From Campylobacteraceae bacterium (lineage in GTDB: Bacteria; Campylobacterota; Campylobacteria; Campylobacterales; Sulfurovaceae), in the NCBI GenBank assembly GCA_027056485.1, contig JALUKQ010000088.1, forward strand, positions 1 to 64,000: 64,000 bases of DNA, written 5' to 3'. Under the pieces are notes generated by a model. The model was not told the origin of the DNA. It did no database searches and saw nothing but the letters and a program-made list of their open reading frames with translations. The position numbers were made by a program, and so were the translations under genes. Below, piece after piece: positions 37,439-48,435 of this stretch (the first letter of the stretch is position 1; every line of letters starts with the position of its first letter).

Positions 37439-38431
37439 TTATATCCAACCATGTCCATTATTGAGTTCTCTAAACTCTTTTTGACTAATCTCTTTTAACT
37501 CACTAGAGTCTATATAAAAGTAGTGTTTATTTCTATCACTCACTTCAAGCGTCTTTAATTCTGAAGCAATATCTACAAATCCATGTCCTGTAACCAATAT
37601 CCAGCGACCATCTTTAATATCAAATGGTGTTGATACTTGCTTCATGAACTCTTTCTTTGCTTTCGTATCGACATTGATAAAACCAAACCATAACATACCT
37701 CTTGTAGGGTTAATAGTAATGGTTGATATTGTAGATACTGTTACTACTTCAGGCTTCTTTTCAGTAGTGATCACATCCTCTTCTACTTTTGTTAGTAAGG
37801 GTTGAGTCTCTTCCATCTTTGTAAGTTCTTTAGCTACTGATGACTGCATAGTTTCAAGGTTTTTAACTGTTTCTACAGTTCTATTCTCTTCTACGACTAC
37901 TTTAAGTGCTTCTGCTTCTAAATCAACTTTTGGTTCAATAGGAGCTACTATAGAGACAGGTTCTTGAGTATCTTTTGTAACAGAAATACTCTTAGCCTCT
38001 TCTACCGTTCTGTTATTTTCTAAAGCTTTATCATCATTATAAGTATCTTTTTTACTTGTAATATTTTGTAATAAACTATCTAAGCTTCCTTGAGTATAAA
38101 GATACCATCCTCCCAAAAGAATTCCTAAAATAACAAACCACTTAAAAAAAGAGAATCCTCCATTATTGGTGGATGAAGTCCTAGAGACAACCATGATATT
38201 ATCATAATCAGGTTGATTATCTTCAAAAAAAAGTTTAATCCTTTCTCTAAGTTCTGAGACTTCCAAATCTTTGTATTCTCGTTCTAAAATCAACAAAAAA
38301 CCTAAAGCCTTAACTCGACTTAGCTTTTCAAACTTTTCATTTACTAAGTAGTTTAAATTATCTTGTGAAATAGTTGTTTTTATCGCAACTTTTTCTACCC
38401 CTTCTTGCTCTATAAGTTCGTTAAGTTGCAT
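37439..38431 (-). CDS. Single-TM protein of unknown function
   Basis: N-terminal helical domain, TM FFKWFVILGILLGGWYLY, C-terminal periplasmic-like domain. Confidence 0.6.
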   Translation of the reverse strand: MQLNELIEQEGVEKVAIKTTISQDNLNYLVNEKFEKLSRVKALGFLLILEREYKDLEVSELRERIKLFFEDNQPDYDNIMVVSRTSSTNNGGFSFFKWFVILGILLGGWYLYTQGSLDSLLQNITSKKDTYNDDKALENNRTVEEAKSISVTKDTQEPVSIVAPIEPKVDLEAEALKVVVEENRTVETVKNLETMQSSVAKELTKMEETQPLLTKVEEDVITTEKKPEVVTVSTISTITINPTRGMLWFGFINVDTKAKKEFMKQVSTPFDIKDGRWILVTGHGFVDIASELKTLEVSDRNKHYFYIDSSELKEISQKEFRELNNGHGWI

Positions 38432-39104
38432 TTCCCATCCTATGTATTAAAATCGCTGCTGCTGCACTTACATTTAATGAATCAAACTCATGTTTCATCT
38501 CTATAGAGACCAATTCATCTATCTTAGACTTTGCCCGTTTTGAAAGACCATCACCTTCCGAGCCAAGAACCAATACTTTTTTATCTTCAAATTGACAACT
38601 ATTTATATCTGCACCATCCATCGCTGCACCATAGCTCTTAAAACCTACTTGCTTTAACTCATTTAAAACATCACCTACATTATGAATAATCACAAAAGGC
38701 ATATTGAGTAAAGCACCTGAACTGGTACGTACCATAGAAGCAAAATTAAGTGTTTTTACACCCGTTGCAATAACCCCATCTGCACCTAAAGCATAGGCTG
38801 AACGCACTATGGCTCCAATATTTCCAGCATCTGTTAACATGTCAAGAACAACCAAAAAATTCTCTTGCTTGAGAGTAGACAAGTCACTCTGTTTGAACTC
38901 TTCCATCTCTATTAAAATACCTTGGTGATTTCCACCTTTACTCATCTGTTGAGCCCACTTCTCTTCTAAAAATTTAATACGTGGTTTATAGGCTTCGAAA
39001 AGTTTTTGAGGTAAAATTCCTCTTTTTGCAATATAAACTGTTTTAATAGCTGCTTCATGCTCTTCTAAAGCATGGAGGCAGACTTGTTTTCCATATATAA
39101 TCAT
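38421..39104 (-). CDS. rlmB: TrmH/RlmB-family RNA 2'-O-methyltransferase
   Basis: SpoU motifs DAGNIGAIVRSAYALGADG, LVLGSEGDGLS, LNVSAAAAILIHRM. Confidence 0.9.
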   Translation of the reverse strand: MIIYGKQVCLHALEEHEAAIKTVYIAKRGILPQKLFEAYKPRIKFLEEKWAQQMSKGGNHQGILIEMEEFKQSDLSTLKQENFLVVLDMLTDAGNIGAIVRSAYALGADGVIATGVKTLNFASMVRTSSGALLNMPFVIIHNVGDVLNELKQVGFKSYGAAMDGADINSCQFEDKKVLVLGSEGDGLSKRAKSKIDELVSIEMKHEFDSLNVSAAAAILIHRMGNAT

Positions 39105-39179
39105 AAAAAAGATTTTATCAAAATTTTGCTGTGTTCTATCCATTAAGAAAAGATAGCTAAGAAGTAGTCTAAAAAACTA

Positions 39180-39989
39180 TTAAAAGATAAGCTCTTGATA
39201 CCAATCTTTAACGTTCTTCTCTGTTATCTTAGCTAAGAGTTTAGCTTTGACTTTTGGTTGCATATCAAAAGCTAAAATATCCTCTACATAGAGTGCTTTA
39301 GACTCCTCTTTTTTAGCTTCTATTACTACAACCCATTCACCTTTGGTGTTAATGGTTTCAAACGCTTCTAAAAGTTTTTTAGCTGACCCTCTATAATAGT
39401 TTTGAAACTTTTTAGAGAGTTCTTTAGCAAAAAAGAGTTCTCTCTTTTCATCTATTTTAGCTATTTCTACAATAAGTTTCTCAATTCTATGTGGGGCTTC
39501 ATATAAAACCATATTCGTAGAACTGTTCATCACTTCTATTAGTTCAGAAGAACGCTCTGAACCTTTTTGAGGAAGAAATCCATAAAAAAGAAACTCTCCA
39601 TCTTTGAAACCAGAAGCAGCATAGGCTGTTGTAACAGCAGAAGCACCAGGGAGTACGTCGTACTCTAAAGAATTTGTTTGACAATACTCAACCAAAATCT
39701 GCCCCGGATCAGATATAACTGGCATACCAGCATCACTCACATAAACTACAGCTTCATCTTTTAAACGATCAGAGACTTCTAGAAGTCTTTTGGCTCCATT
39801 ATGTTCATGAAAAGATAAAAATTCAACCTCAGGATAAGAGAAATCAAAACGCTCTTCTAGAATACGTAGTAGTCTCTTGGTTTCACGGGTATCTTCACAT
39901 AAAAACAGTGTGGCTTTTTCAAACTCTTTTAAAGCTCGTATAGTTATGTCTTGGGGGTTTCCAATAGGAGTAGGGATAAATGTAAGCAT
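39180..39989 (-). CDS. rsmI: 16S rRNA 2'-O-methyltransferase RsmI
   Basis: LTFIPTPIGNPQDITIRAL; YVSDAGMPVISDPG. Confidence 0.95.
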   Translation of the reverse strand: MLTFIPTPIGNPQDITIRALKEFEKATLFLCEDTRETKRLLRILEERFDFSYPEVEFLSFHEHNGAKRLLEVSDRLKDEAVVYVSDAGMPVISDPGQILVEYCQTNSLEYDVLPGASAVTTAYAASGFKDGEFLFYGFLPQKGSERSSELIEVMNSSTNMVLYEAPHRIEKLIVEIAKIDEKRELFFAKELSKKFQNYYRGSAKKLLEAFETINTKGEWVVVIEAKKEESKALYVEDILAFDMQPKVKAKLLAKITEKNVKDWYQELIF

Positions 39990-40008
39990 ATATTATATTT
40001 TCATATCT

Positions 40009-40031
40009 GTTCCCATGTCAAACATGGGAAC
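40009..40031 (-). terminator. Hairpin downstream of rpmE
   Basis: GTTCCCATGT-CAA-ACATGGGAAC perfect 10-bp stem. Confidence 0.65.
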
Positions 40032-40050
40032 AAGCAGAAAAATAGACCTA

Positions 40051-40248
40051 TTAAAGGTTGTATTTTTTCTTAAACTTGTCAATTCTACCAGCAGTATCAA
40101 CATTTCTTTCAGAACCTGTAAAGAATGGATGACATTCATTACAAATATCTATTCCCATTGTCTCTTTATTTGTTCTAATTTCAAACTTGTTTCCACAAGC
40201 ACACTCTACTGCACAAACTTTGTAGTCTGGGTGAATATCTTTTCTCAT
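40051..40248 (-). CDS. rpmE: 50S ribosomal protein L31
   Basis: [27 protein letters not shown]...[10 protein letters not shown]. Confidence 0.98.
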   Translation of the reverse strand: MRKDIHPDYKVCAVECACGNKFEIRTNKETMGIDICNECHPFFTGSERNVDTAGRIDKFKKKYNL

Positions 40249-40410
40249 TTTCGGACCTTTAATTGATTTATATTAGGCAACTAACCTACTTTAGCACATT
40301 GGCTCTTCCTCTATTTAGAGGGATTTACTGCAACAATCTTGGTTGAGACAATAAATTTAGGTGTGTATTATATCTAAATAATTTTAAAATAAATTAAACC
40401 GTTTTTTAAT

Positions 40411-41751
40411 TTAATGCACTTCTGCTCTAACCTCTTCATTAAAGCTTTTCTTATTAAATATGATAATGCTCACTAAAATCGTAGCATAAACAAAAGTAGA
40501 GAGTAAAATAACGCCTATTACTATAGCATCAAACATTTCTTTATGTTCAAAGCCTTGTGGAAGCATCTGTAACATTACTATAGAGAGTCCTCCTTTAATA
40601 CCTGCAAAGAGTAAAACTGACCACCAACGCACACCGATATTTGTCATTTTTTTTGTCATGTTAGAAACTATTCCAAATGTTCCCATCATAAAAGCCCGAA
40701 TAAGTGTAGTAATTAGAAACATCCACAATATCTCTGTTTGATATTTTAAAAGTAAATCAATATGAACAATACTTGCCATCGACATAAAAAGAAAAGTATT
40801 GGCAAGCAAGGCTAAAACAGCTACATAGTTTAAATTTTGATTATGACGTTCTATATCACTTACATCAGAGCTTAGTTTTCTAGTAATTCCACTCATAAAG
40901 TTTGTAGAGAATATTTTCTTATTTTTATTGGCACGGTTCACAATATTTCTAGCTTTTTTAACCTTTTTTGCTTTCTCATCAAAAGACTTTTGAGTAACTG
41001 TATTAAGTGTAATAATAGAGACAATAACAGCTAATAACCCAGCGACATGAAAATGTTCAGCTACTTCAAATGAACCATAAGCAGTCAGTAAAATAAGTAC
41101 CAACTCACTCATAGGGTCAGCAGTCAAACGCATAATAAAAACTCCTATAAAACCAACTATAAGCCCTATAAAAACAGAAATAGCCACCACCTTTAAACTA
41201 ACTATCGCAATATCCATCGCCCCTATCTCTACACCATTCATCATAGGAATAGCAATAAACATAAAAATAATCAATGCTGTTGCATCATTAAACAGAGACT
41301 CACCTTCAGCTAAAATAGCCAACTTATGAGGAACTTTAAAACTAGAAAATACAGAAACAACAGAGACAGGATCAGTTGCAAGAACCATTGCAAAGAGAGC
41401 TATAATAGCTCCTGTAGAGAGTGCATACTCAGTAAAAAATGTATTTGCTGCAAAAATACCAAAAATGATAGAGATAGCAACTGACAGTACAGCCAAGTAA
41501 AAAAGACTTATAGCATTCTCTTTTAAGTCATTTAACTTTAATTGCAGAGCATCAGCAGCAATCAGAATAGGAATCAAAAAGAGAACCAATTCAGCAAAGG
41601 TTGCCTCTGAAAAGAGTACCATATTCGGGAAGATATAGTAAAAAGCATAACTCAATCCTATCAGAGTAATAGGAGAAGGAATTTTAAAATATTTCTGTAG
41701 TTCAATGGAAATAAAAAGAATTGTAAGCAGTACAAGTAAGGTTAAAATCAT
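40411..41751 (-). CDS. Na+/H+ antiporter, CPA1-like
   Basis: Multi-TM; ATDPVSVVSVFSSFKVPHKLAILAEGESLFNDATALI. Confidence 0.9.
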   Translation of the reverse strand: MILTLLVLLTILFISIELQKYFKIPSPITLIGLSYAFYYIFPNMVLFSEATFAELVLFLIPILIAADALQLKLNDLKENAISLFYLAVLSVAISIIFGIFAANTFFTEYALSTGAIIALFAMVLATDPVSVVSVFSSFKVPHKLAILAEGESLFNDATALIIFMFIAIPMMNGVEIGAMDIAIVSLKVVAISVFIGLIVGFIGVFIMRLTADPMSELVLILLTAYGSFEVAEHFHVAGLLAVIVSIITLNTVTQKSFDEKAKKVKKARNIVNRANKNKKIFSTNFMSGITRKLSSDVSDIERHNQNLNYVAVLALLANTFLFMSMASIVHIDLLLKYQTEILWMFLITTLIRAFMMGTFGIVSNMTKKMTNIGVRWWSVLLFAGIKGGLSIVMLQMLPQGFEHKEMFDAIVIGVILLSTFVYATILVSIIIFNKKSFNEEVRAEVH

Positions 41752-42126
41752 TAGAATATCCTAAATTTTATAGTAAGTGTATTTTAACTGTTTGTATCTA
41801 TAGTTTAGTTTATATATAAACTTAAATAATAAATAATATTTTATTATAATAATAAAATATTTGTTTTAATGAGTAAAATCAATAATTTACTATAGTTACT
41901 AATTTTAATTTAAAAAATTACTTAACATAAAAAATAAAAAATAATTTTTATATTAAAAACTGTTTTTTTAACATAAATATACATAAATTTTGTTATTATT
42001 ACCACAAGGGTAAACTAATTGGAATAGAAATCATATTTTAATTTTGAACTTACCAAGGTATGAGATAAACTAGTTAAATGCAAGTAGCACTCAATCAAAA
42101 TAAAAATTAAACACGGAGTAAATTAA

Positions 42127-42885
42127 ATGAAAAATTATTTATTAATCATATCCATTATAGGTTTTTCAGGATGTAGCACAAAAGATGACTTTCTTTTGTT
42201 CAATAGTGCTGAACTTAATCAACCTTCGAAAACAACAATAAGTCAAGAAGAGGTACCTGATGTAAGTAATGTACAATTTGACTATAAAATCCAACCTCAT
42301 GATAGAGTTTCAATAATTGTTTATAAACACCCTGAGCTTAGCACCTCTAATATTAATAGACCTCGGGAAAGAGGTATTCTCGTAAATTCGAAAGGTAACT
42401 TACGTGTACCTCTTATTAAAAGTGTACATATAGCTGGATTAACACAAACAGAAGCTGAAGAGGCACTTTCTACTTCTCTTGCAAAATATATTAAATCACC
42501 AGATGTACAACTCGAAGTTATGAATCAACGTGCATATATTATTGGGGAAGTCAATGATCCAGGAGAAATTCCACTGGAAAATGAACGTTTAACACTTTTA
42601 CAAGCTATCGCAAAATCAGGTGATTTAACTGATTCTGCTAATAGAAAATCTATTCTTATTTTTAGAGGTGGAGACACATCTAAAATACATACAAGTGTTG
42701 TTAACTTAACTGATGTAAATTCACTTAAAACTGCTAATTTAATGATAAAACCAAACGATATTGTTTATGTTATGCCAAATGGGATGAAAGCATTCAATGT
42801 AGGCGTGAATGAGGTTAGTCCAGTATTTAGACTTATTGGTAGTATCTTGCAACCATTTGTCAGTATCAAATATTTAACAAATTAA
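42127..42885 (+). CDS. Polysaccharide export lipoprotein (Wza-like)
   Basis: Lipobox SGCST; Poly_export DYKIQPHDRVSIIVYKHPEL; SLBB-like AYIIGEVNDPGEIPL. Confidence 0.9.
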   Translation: MKNYLLIISIIGFSGCSTKDDFLLFNSAELNQPSKTTISQEEVPDVSNVQFDYKIQPHDRVSIIVYKHPELSTSNINRPRERGILVNSKGNLRVPLIKSVHIAGLTQTEAEEALSTSLAKYIKSPDVQLEVMNQRAYIIGEVNDPGEIPLENERLTLLQAIAKSGDLTDSANRKSILIFRGGDTSKIHTSVVNLTDVNSLKTANLMIKPNDIVYVMPNGMKAFNVGVNEVSPVFRLIGSILQPFVSIKYLTN

Positions 42886-42901
42886 AAATAAGGAGTTAAC
42901 C

Positions 42902-45226
42902 GTGGGAGCAACTATAAACAAGAAATCAAATGAGCTTCATGTTCAAGATATAGCTGGAGTTTTAAAGAAATATAAGTGGTCTATAGCTCTTTTTACTATA
43001 CTATCTGGAATTTTAGGCTATGCATACCTTTACTTTACTCCATCTATGTATAACTCATATGCGATTATTAAAGTAAAACCAAATGTAAAAACACAATCAG
43101 GTGAGTTAATTAACAATACTATTACTACAACAAAATCAAAAGAGGTTACAGAAGAAATTTCTCTATTGCAAACTTATAAAATTAATAATCAAGCATTAAA
43201 GGAAATAAATTTAAATGTTCAATATTTTATAAATAAAGATTATAAAACAGTTGAAATATATAAAAACTTACCTATAGAAATAACAAATATCAAAATTATT
43301 AATCCTAAAGTAATGGGAAAAAAATTAACATTAACTCCTGAAGGTAATGGGTATAGATTAAACTATTACCATTCATATAAGGAGAAAATTAAAGAGAGTC
43401 TATTTGGAAGTGAATTATTTACATTAGATGACTCAGGTAAATTACCTTATGGTAAAGAGATTAAAAATCAATATTTACAATTAACAGTCAATAAACTTCA
43501 TGAAATAAAAGAACCCATTCATTTTGTTATAAATGGGAACCAAAGACAAATATTTGAAAATATAATTAAGAACAGACTAGAAGTTACGCAACTACAAAAA
43601 GATACTTCTTTAATTAAAATTAATTATAAAGATACTATAGCAGATAGAGCACAAAGCTATGTAGATGCTCTAGCAAGAAGTTTTGTTGAGTACAGTATTG
43701 ATAGCAAAAATAAGCAACTAAACCGAACTTCTGATTTTATTGTTGAAGAGCTTAGTAATATTAAAAAAGAATTAAAAGAATCAGAAGAGCAACTAGAGAG
43801 ATATCAAGTAAGTAAAAGTTTTGTTAAACCATCAGAACAAGCTGCTCTTTATATTAAACAACTAAGTGATATAGAGATTCAACAATCAGAAAACAAACTC
43901 AAGAAAAAACTTATTAATAATCTCATTAACTTTGTAAAAAATAATGATAATCTAGATGCAATTGCACCTTCTTTATCTAAACTAGATGACCAAAGTACTT
44001 TAAATCTTATCACCAAACTTCAAGAGAATCAACTCACAGAAGAAGAGTTAATGACTGAATATACTGATGAATATCCTAAACTACAAAGTATTAGACGACA
44101 AATTGAAAGTATTAGAAATAAAATTGCCTATAACTTAGAAAGTTTAAGCAGTGACATTGATTATGAAAATAAAAGCCTTGCACAGCGTAAACTAAGTTAT
44201 GAACGAAAGATGAATATCTTACCTTCAAAAGAGAGACAATTAATTAATATTAAAAGAAATTATGAAGTTAAATCAAGAATGTACGAATATCTACTTAAGA
44301 AAAAAGCAGAAAGTAATATTATTCAATTGGCAACTTTTTCTGACTATCAAATAATTGACCATGCGTATAATTCAAATGAACCTATTAACAAAGAGCGTTC
44401 AATTATTTTCTTATTGAGTTTATTATTAGGTGCTATTCTAGGTTCTATTCTTGCACTTATTCGTAACCAAAGTAATAAGACGATAGAGAGTAAAGAAGAT
44501 ATTGAAAAGCTAACTTCATTACCAATCTATGGGACTATTCCTTTCTCTAAGCAAAAGAGTTATCAATTAGAGGTACGAGATCAAGGGAAATCACCATTTG
44601 CTGAAAGTTTCCGTACTTTAAGAACAAACTTACAATTTAGTAAGAAAGAGAATCAAGCAACAACTATCCTAGTAACATCAACGGTTGCAGGAGAAGGAAA
44701 AACAACAACTGTAGCTAACCTCGTTACCATGCTAGATATGGCACGATATAAAACTGTTGTTATCAACCTTGACCTGAGAAAACCTACTTTACATAAGTTT
44801 TTTTCAGTAGATAATAGTATTGGAGTTAGTACTTATCTCAATGGAAATCATTCTCTTAAGGAGACTATAAGAGCAACAGAGTTTGCAAACTTAGATATTA
44901 TTACATCTGGACCAATTACAGATAATCCATCTGAGCTTATTTTATCTAAGAAATTACCTGAGATGCTAGAAGAGTTAAGAGAAATGTATGACTACATTAT
45001 TATTGACAGTGCACCAATAGGTATTGTTACCGATACAAAAACCATTATGAAATATACTGATTTAAACCTTATTATCATAAGAGAGAACTATGCTAAAAAA
45101 GATTTTATAGCTACACTTGAGAGTATGATAGAGAAGTACGAGTTTAAAAATGTTGGACTCATAATCAATGCTTCAAAAGAGCAAGCTGGTGAATATGGTT
45201 ATGGATATAGCTACGAGTATAAATAG
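42902..45226 (+). CDS. Polysaccharide chain-length/tyrosine autokinase (Wzc-like)
   Basis: Wzz domain; VTSTVAGEGKTTTVANL Walker A; C-terminal Tyr cluster EYGYGYSYEYK. Confidence 0.95.
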   Translation: MGATINKKSNELHVQDIAGVLKKYKWSIALFTILSGILGYAYLYFTPSMYNSYAIIKVKPNVKTQSGELINNTITTTKSKEVTEEISLLQTYKINNQALKEINLNVQYFINKDYKTVEIYKNLPIEITNIKIINPKVMGKKLTLTPEGNGYRLNYYHSYKEKIKESLFGSELFTLDDSGKLPYGKEIKNQYLQLTVNKLHEIKEPIHFVINGNQRQIFENIIKNRLEVTQLQKDTSLIKINYKDTIADRAQSYVDALARSFVEYSIDSKNKQLNRTSDFIVEELSNIKKELKESEEQLERYQVSKSFVKPSEQAALYIKQLSDIEIQQSENKLKKKLINNLINFVKNNDNLDAIAPSLSKLDDQSTLNLITKLQENQLTEEELMTEYTDEYPKLQSIRRQIESIRNKIAYNLESLSSDIDYENKSLAQRKLSYERKMNILPSKERQLINIKRNYEVKSRMYEYLLKKKAESNIIQLATFSDYQIIDHAYNSNEPINKERSIIFLLSLLLGAILGSILALIRNQSNKTIESKEDIEKLTSLPIYGTIPFSKQKSYQLEVRDQGKSPFAESFRTLRTNLQFSKKENQATTILVTSTVAGEGKTTTVANLVTMLDMARYKTVVINLDLRKPTLHKFFSVDNSIGVSTYLNGNHSLKETIRATEFANLDIITSGPITDNPSELILSKKLPEMLEELREMYDYIIIDSAPIGIVTDTKTIMKYTDLNLIIIRENYAKKDFIATLESMIEKYEFKNVGLIINASKEQAGEYGYGYSYEYK

Positions 45227-45231
45227 TCAAT

Positions 45232-45945
45232 ATGAACCTATTTAAACTTTTTAATTATACGAATCCTATCACCGTTGATATACACTCTCATCTACTGCCT
45301 GGCATAGATGACGGGGTTCGAACTATTGAAGAGTCTGTAGCCATTATAAAGAAATTTAAACTTTTAGGCTACAGCAAACTTATTACTACTCCTCATATCA
45401 TTTCAGACCTTTATCCAAATAGTAGAGAAATTATTACTCAAAAATTACAAGAAGTTCAAGATGCAATAAAAGATGATAACATTGATATTGCCATAGAAGC
45501 CAGTGCAGAATATTATGTTGATATAGAATTTCTAAAGCTTATAGAAAATGATGAACTTCTTCCATTTATGGGAAACTATATTTTATTTGAAACAGCATAC
45601 AGTTCTAAACCAATGATACTAGAGCAAGCAATCTATAGTCTACAAGTAAAAGGATATATTCCTGTTTTAGCTCATCCAGAGCGTTATCATTACCTTCACA
45701 AAGATATAGCTTTATACAAAGCATTAAAAGCACAAGGTGTACTCTTTCAACTCAATATAAAATCATTACAAAACAGATCTAAAGCAATTTATAATATTGC
45801 ACTAAAGTTAATAAATTTAGGACTTATTGATTTTATAGGTAGTGATGTCCATAAAATGAAAGATATAGAAAAACTAACAAAAACTCTTAAATCTTCAGCC
45901 TATAAAAATACTATTAAAAAAAATAATCTCTTAAACAATCTATAA
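45232..45945 (+). CDS. PHP-type tyrosine phosphatase (CpsB/YwqE-like)
   Basis: VDIHSHLLPGIDDGVRTIEESV; LAHPERY; IGSDVH. Confidence 0.95.
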   Translation: MNLFKLFNYTNPITVDIHSHLLPGIDDGVRTIEESVAIIKKFKLLGYSKLITTPHIISDLYPNSREIITQKLQEVQDAIKDDNIDIAIEASAEYYVDIEFLKLIENDELLPFMGNYILFETAYSSKPMILEQAIYSLQVKGYIPVLAHPERYHYLHKDIALYKALKAQGVLFQLNIKSLQNRSKAIYNIALKLINLGLIDFIGSDVHKMKDIEKLTKTLKSSAYKNTIKKNNLLNNL

Positions 45946-46108
45946 ACTATTTTAAAACTCCTTAAAAAGTTAAGTAATTCTTCACAATTATATTTTTTTA
46001 AATAAACATTAAACAACAACTATACTTTAATTTTTAATTATTAAAAAATGTTAATATGATATAATAATTGGTTATATAATGTTTTATTAGAAATCAAAGG
46101 ATTACACA

Positions 46109-48424
46109 ATGAATAAAAAACAAAGCATTGGACTCTGTTCCCTACTTTTAACATCTGTAATTGCCAATGCAGATGTAAGTGGTATTGTTTATAAAGATTT
46201 ACCCTTAAATGGTGCAACTGCTAATACATACGGTCAAAAAGATAGCAATGAACAAGGTTTAGAAGGTATTACTGTTACTGCTTATCCCAGTGGAGCTACT
46301 ACTACCACAGCTATCGATGGCTCATGGTCTTTAAATAGCGATGGTAAAGTTAAAATAGAATTTACAAATATTCCAAACTATTTAAAAGAGAGTACTGGTC
46401 AATCATCTGTACAATTTATTGATGGTGACAGTAATAATGTTAACTTAGCTCTTTACAACCCATCAGAATATGCTACAGGTCAAAGTGATATTGCTATGAC
46501 TTTTCAGCCAAGTGCTGCACTTGATGCTTCTGGTATAGTTGCATTAAAAATATTACCAAAAGATAATATTCCTACAGTGGTAACAAATAATAATATTGCT
46601 ATAACATCTGATGATATTCCCTTTAATGAACTTGGTTCAGTATGGGGACTAGCATTTGATAGCTCTTCCGAAACGTTATATGCCTCAGCTTTAGTAAGAC
46701 GTCATATTGCAATGGGGATAGGTGGTCCTGGTGCAATATATAAAATCAATGGTAGCATAGTAGAACTATTTACAACCGTTGATAATGTAGGAGATATTAC
46801 TTCAAACACAGCTAGAAATTTAGCTGCTAACCCTATAAATCCAGATCATGACCCTATTTTTGATGAAGTAGGTCGTATTGGGCTTGGGGATATAGATATT
46901 AGTGAAGATAGTACAAAACTTTATACTATTAACCTACATACCAATCAACTTGTAGTGATTGATATTAAAACAAAAACTCAAACTACTTATGATATTGGAA
47001 ATCCTTTTCCTAATTGTCCAGCAAGTGATGTTACATCATGGGGTATAGGTCAAAACAGTGGTAAAGTATATGTTGGCTCTGTCTGTACAACCAGTGTAGA
47101 TGAAGGGGCATATATCTCAATGCTTAATGGTAATACCTTTACGGCACTTCATCAAATAGCACTTAATATGACAGGCGAAAGCTCAATTAATGCTGGTGAC
47201 CCATTAGCAAGTAATCAACGATGGAGAAGTTGGATTACAAATCCTAGTGATCTCTTTAAAACAGCTCACATTAGAGTTAGTTACCCAGCACCAATTCTTT
47301 CAGATATTATATTTGATGAAAATAATGGAATGATTTTAGGTTTTACTGACCGTACTTCAATGCAGGCAGGAAATAAGAACTATAGCACAAATCCAGCTGA
47401 TACGACAAATTATAAATATGATGCTGGTGGGGATATATATAGAGTATGTAAAGTAAATGGTACATACATAAATGAAGGTGATGCAGGATGTACTCAACAT
47501 GATACTGCTGCAACTACTCCAAATTATCCAGAATTTTTTACAGAAGAAGAATGGAATGGAACTGAAGGTACTCATAGAGAGACAGCACTTGGAGGATTAG
47601 CTTACATACAAGGATCAAATAATGTTTTAACTACATCATTTGACCCTGTATCAAACGGAAAATTTAATAAAGAAGTTGATAGCTCAGGTATAATTGCACT
47701 AAATACTATATCTGGCGAAAAGACTATGGCCCAAATAATGGTAGGGAATCATGGTGATAATAGAAGATATAATGGTAAAGCAGGAGGTATAGGAGATATT
47801 GAACTATTAACTCCAGCAGCACCAACAGAAATAGGAAATAGAGTATGGTTTGATGAAAATGCAAACTGTATTCAAGATGCCAATGAGTCTGGTATCGCTG
47901 GTGTAGAAATTAGTTTATATAATTCAACTGATTGTACAGGTAGTGCAGAAGAGACAACTACTACCGATGAAAATGGGCAGTACTTGTTCCCTGTTAATGC
48001 AGGTAGTAACTATAGTGTATGTATCAACAATATAGAAGGACAAACTGTATTAAATGAGAAAAAACTAACTTGTAATAATGCAGGAACATCTATTAATAAT
48101 AGTGATGCTATTATTTCTGGGGCTGATGCAAAAATATCTATTTCTCCATTAAATATAGGAGCTAATGATCATTCATTAGACTTTGGATTTGTTACAAAAG
48201 AGAGTGAAGTAGTAACACCTACAGAACCAGAAACACCTGTAGATCCTGTAACACCTATTGTTACTGATAATAATAGAACAGTAGATCATTCAGATGGTTC
48301 ATGTGATTGTCATAGTTATACTGAAGACTCAGCTACTACATTAAGTATATGGAGTATAACAATACTTATCTCTTTAACTTCAATTATGGCTTTTCTTTTT
48401 AGAAAAGAGTTTGAAATCAAATAA
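46109..48424 (+). CDS. Large secreted SdrD/SpaA-like protein with C-terminal TM anchor
   Basis: Signal peptide; two Sdr B-like stretches (GLEGITVTAYPSG; GNRVWFDENANCIQDANESGIAGVEISLY); tail SCDCHSYTEDSATTLSIWSITILISLTSIMAFLFRKEFEIK. Confidence 0.75.
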   Translation: MNKKQSIGLCSLLLTSVIANADVSGIVYKDLPLNGATANTYGQKDSNEQGLEGITVTAYPSGATTTTAIDGSWSLNSDGKVKIEFTNIPNYLKESTGQSSVQFIDGDSNNVNLALYNPSEYATGQSDIAMTFQPSAALDASGIVALKILPKDNIPTVVTNNNIAITSDDIPFNELGSVWGLAFDSSSETLYASALVRRHIAMGIGGPGAIYKINGSIVELFTTVDNVGDITSNTARNLAANPINPDHDPIFDEVGRIGLGDIDISEDSTKLYTINLHTNQLVVIDIKTKTQTTYDIGNPFPNCPASDVTSWGIGQNSGKVYVGSVCTTSVDEGAYISMLNGNTFTALHQIALNMTGESSINAGDPLASNQRWRSWITNPSDLFKTAHIRVSYPAPILSDIIFDENNGMILGFTDRTSMQAGNKNYSTNPADTTNYKYDAGGDIYRVCKVNGTYINEGDAGCTQHDTAATTPNYPEFFTEEEWNGTEGTHRETALGGLAYIQGSNNVLTTSFDPVSNGKFNKEVDSSGIIALNTISGEKTMAQIMVGNHGDNRRYNGKAGGIGDIELLTPAAPTEIGNRVWFDENANCIQDANESGIAGVEISLYNSTDCTGSAEETTTTDENGQYLFPVNAGSNYSVCINNIEGQTVLNEKKLTCNNAGTSINNSDAIISGADAKISISPLNIGANDHSLDFGFVTKESEVVTPTEPETPVDPVTPIVTDNNRTVDHSDGSCDCHSYTEDSATTLSIWSITILISLTSIMAFLFRKEFEIK

Positions 48425-48435
48425 AAATAAAAAAA

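Noticed and set aside
42085-42100. JUMPstart/ops-like GCAAGTAGCACT upstream of the export operon
   Set aside because: Too far from GGCGGTAGCGTG consensus to claim RfaH control
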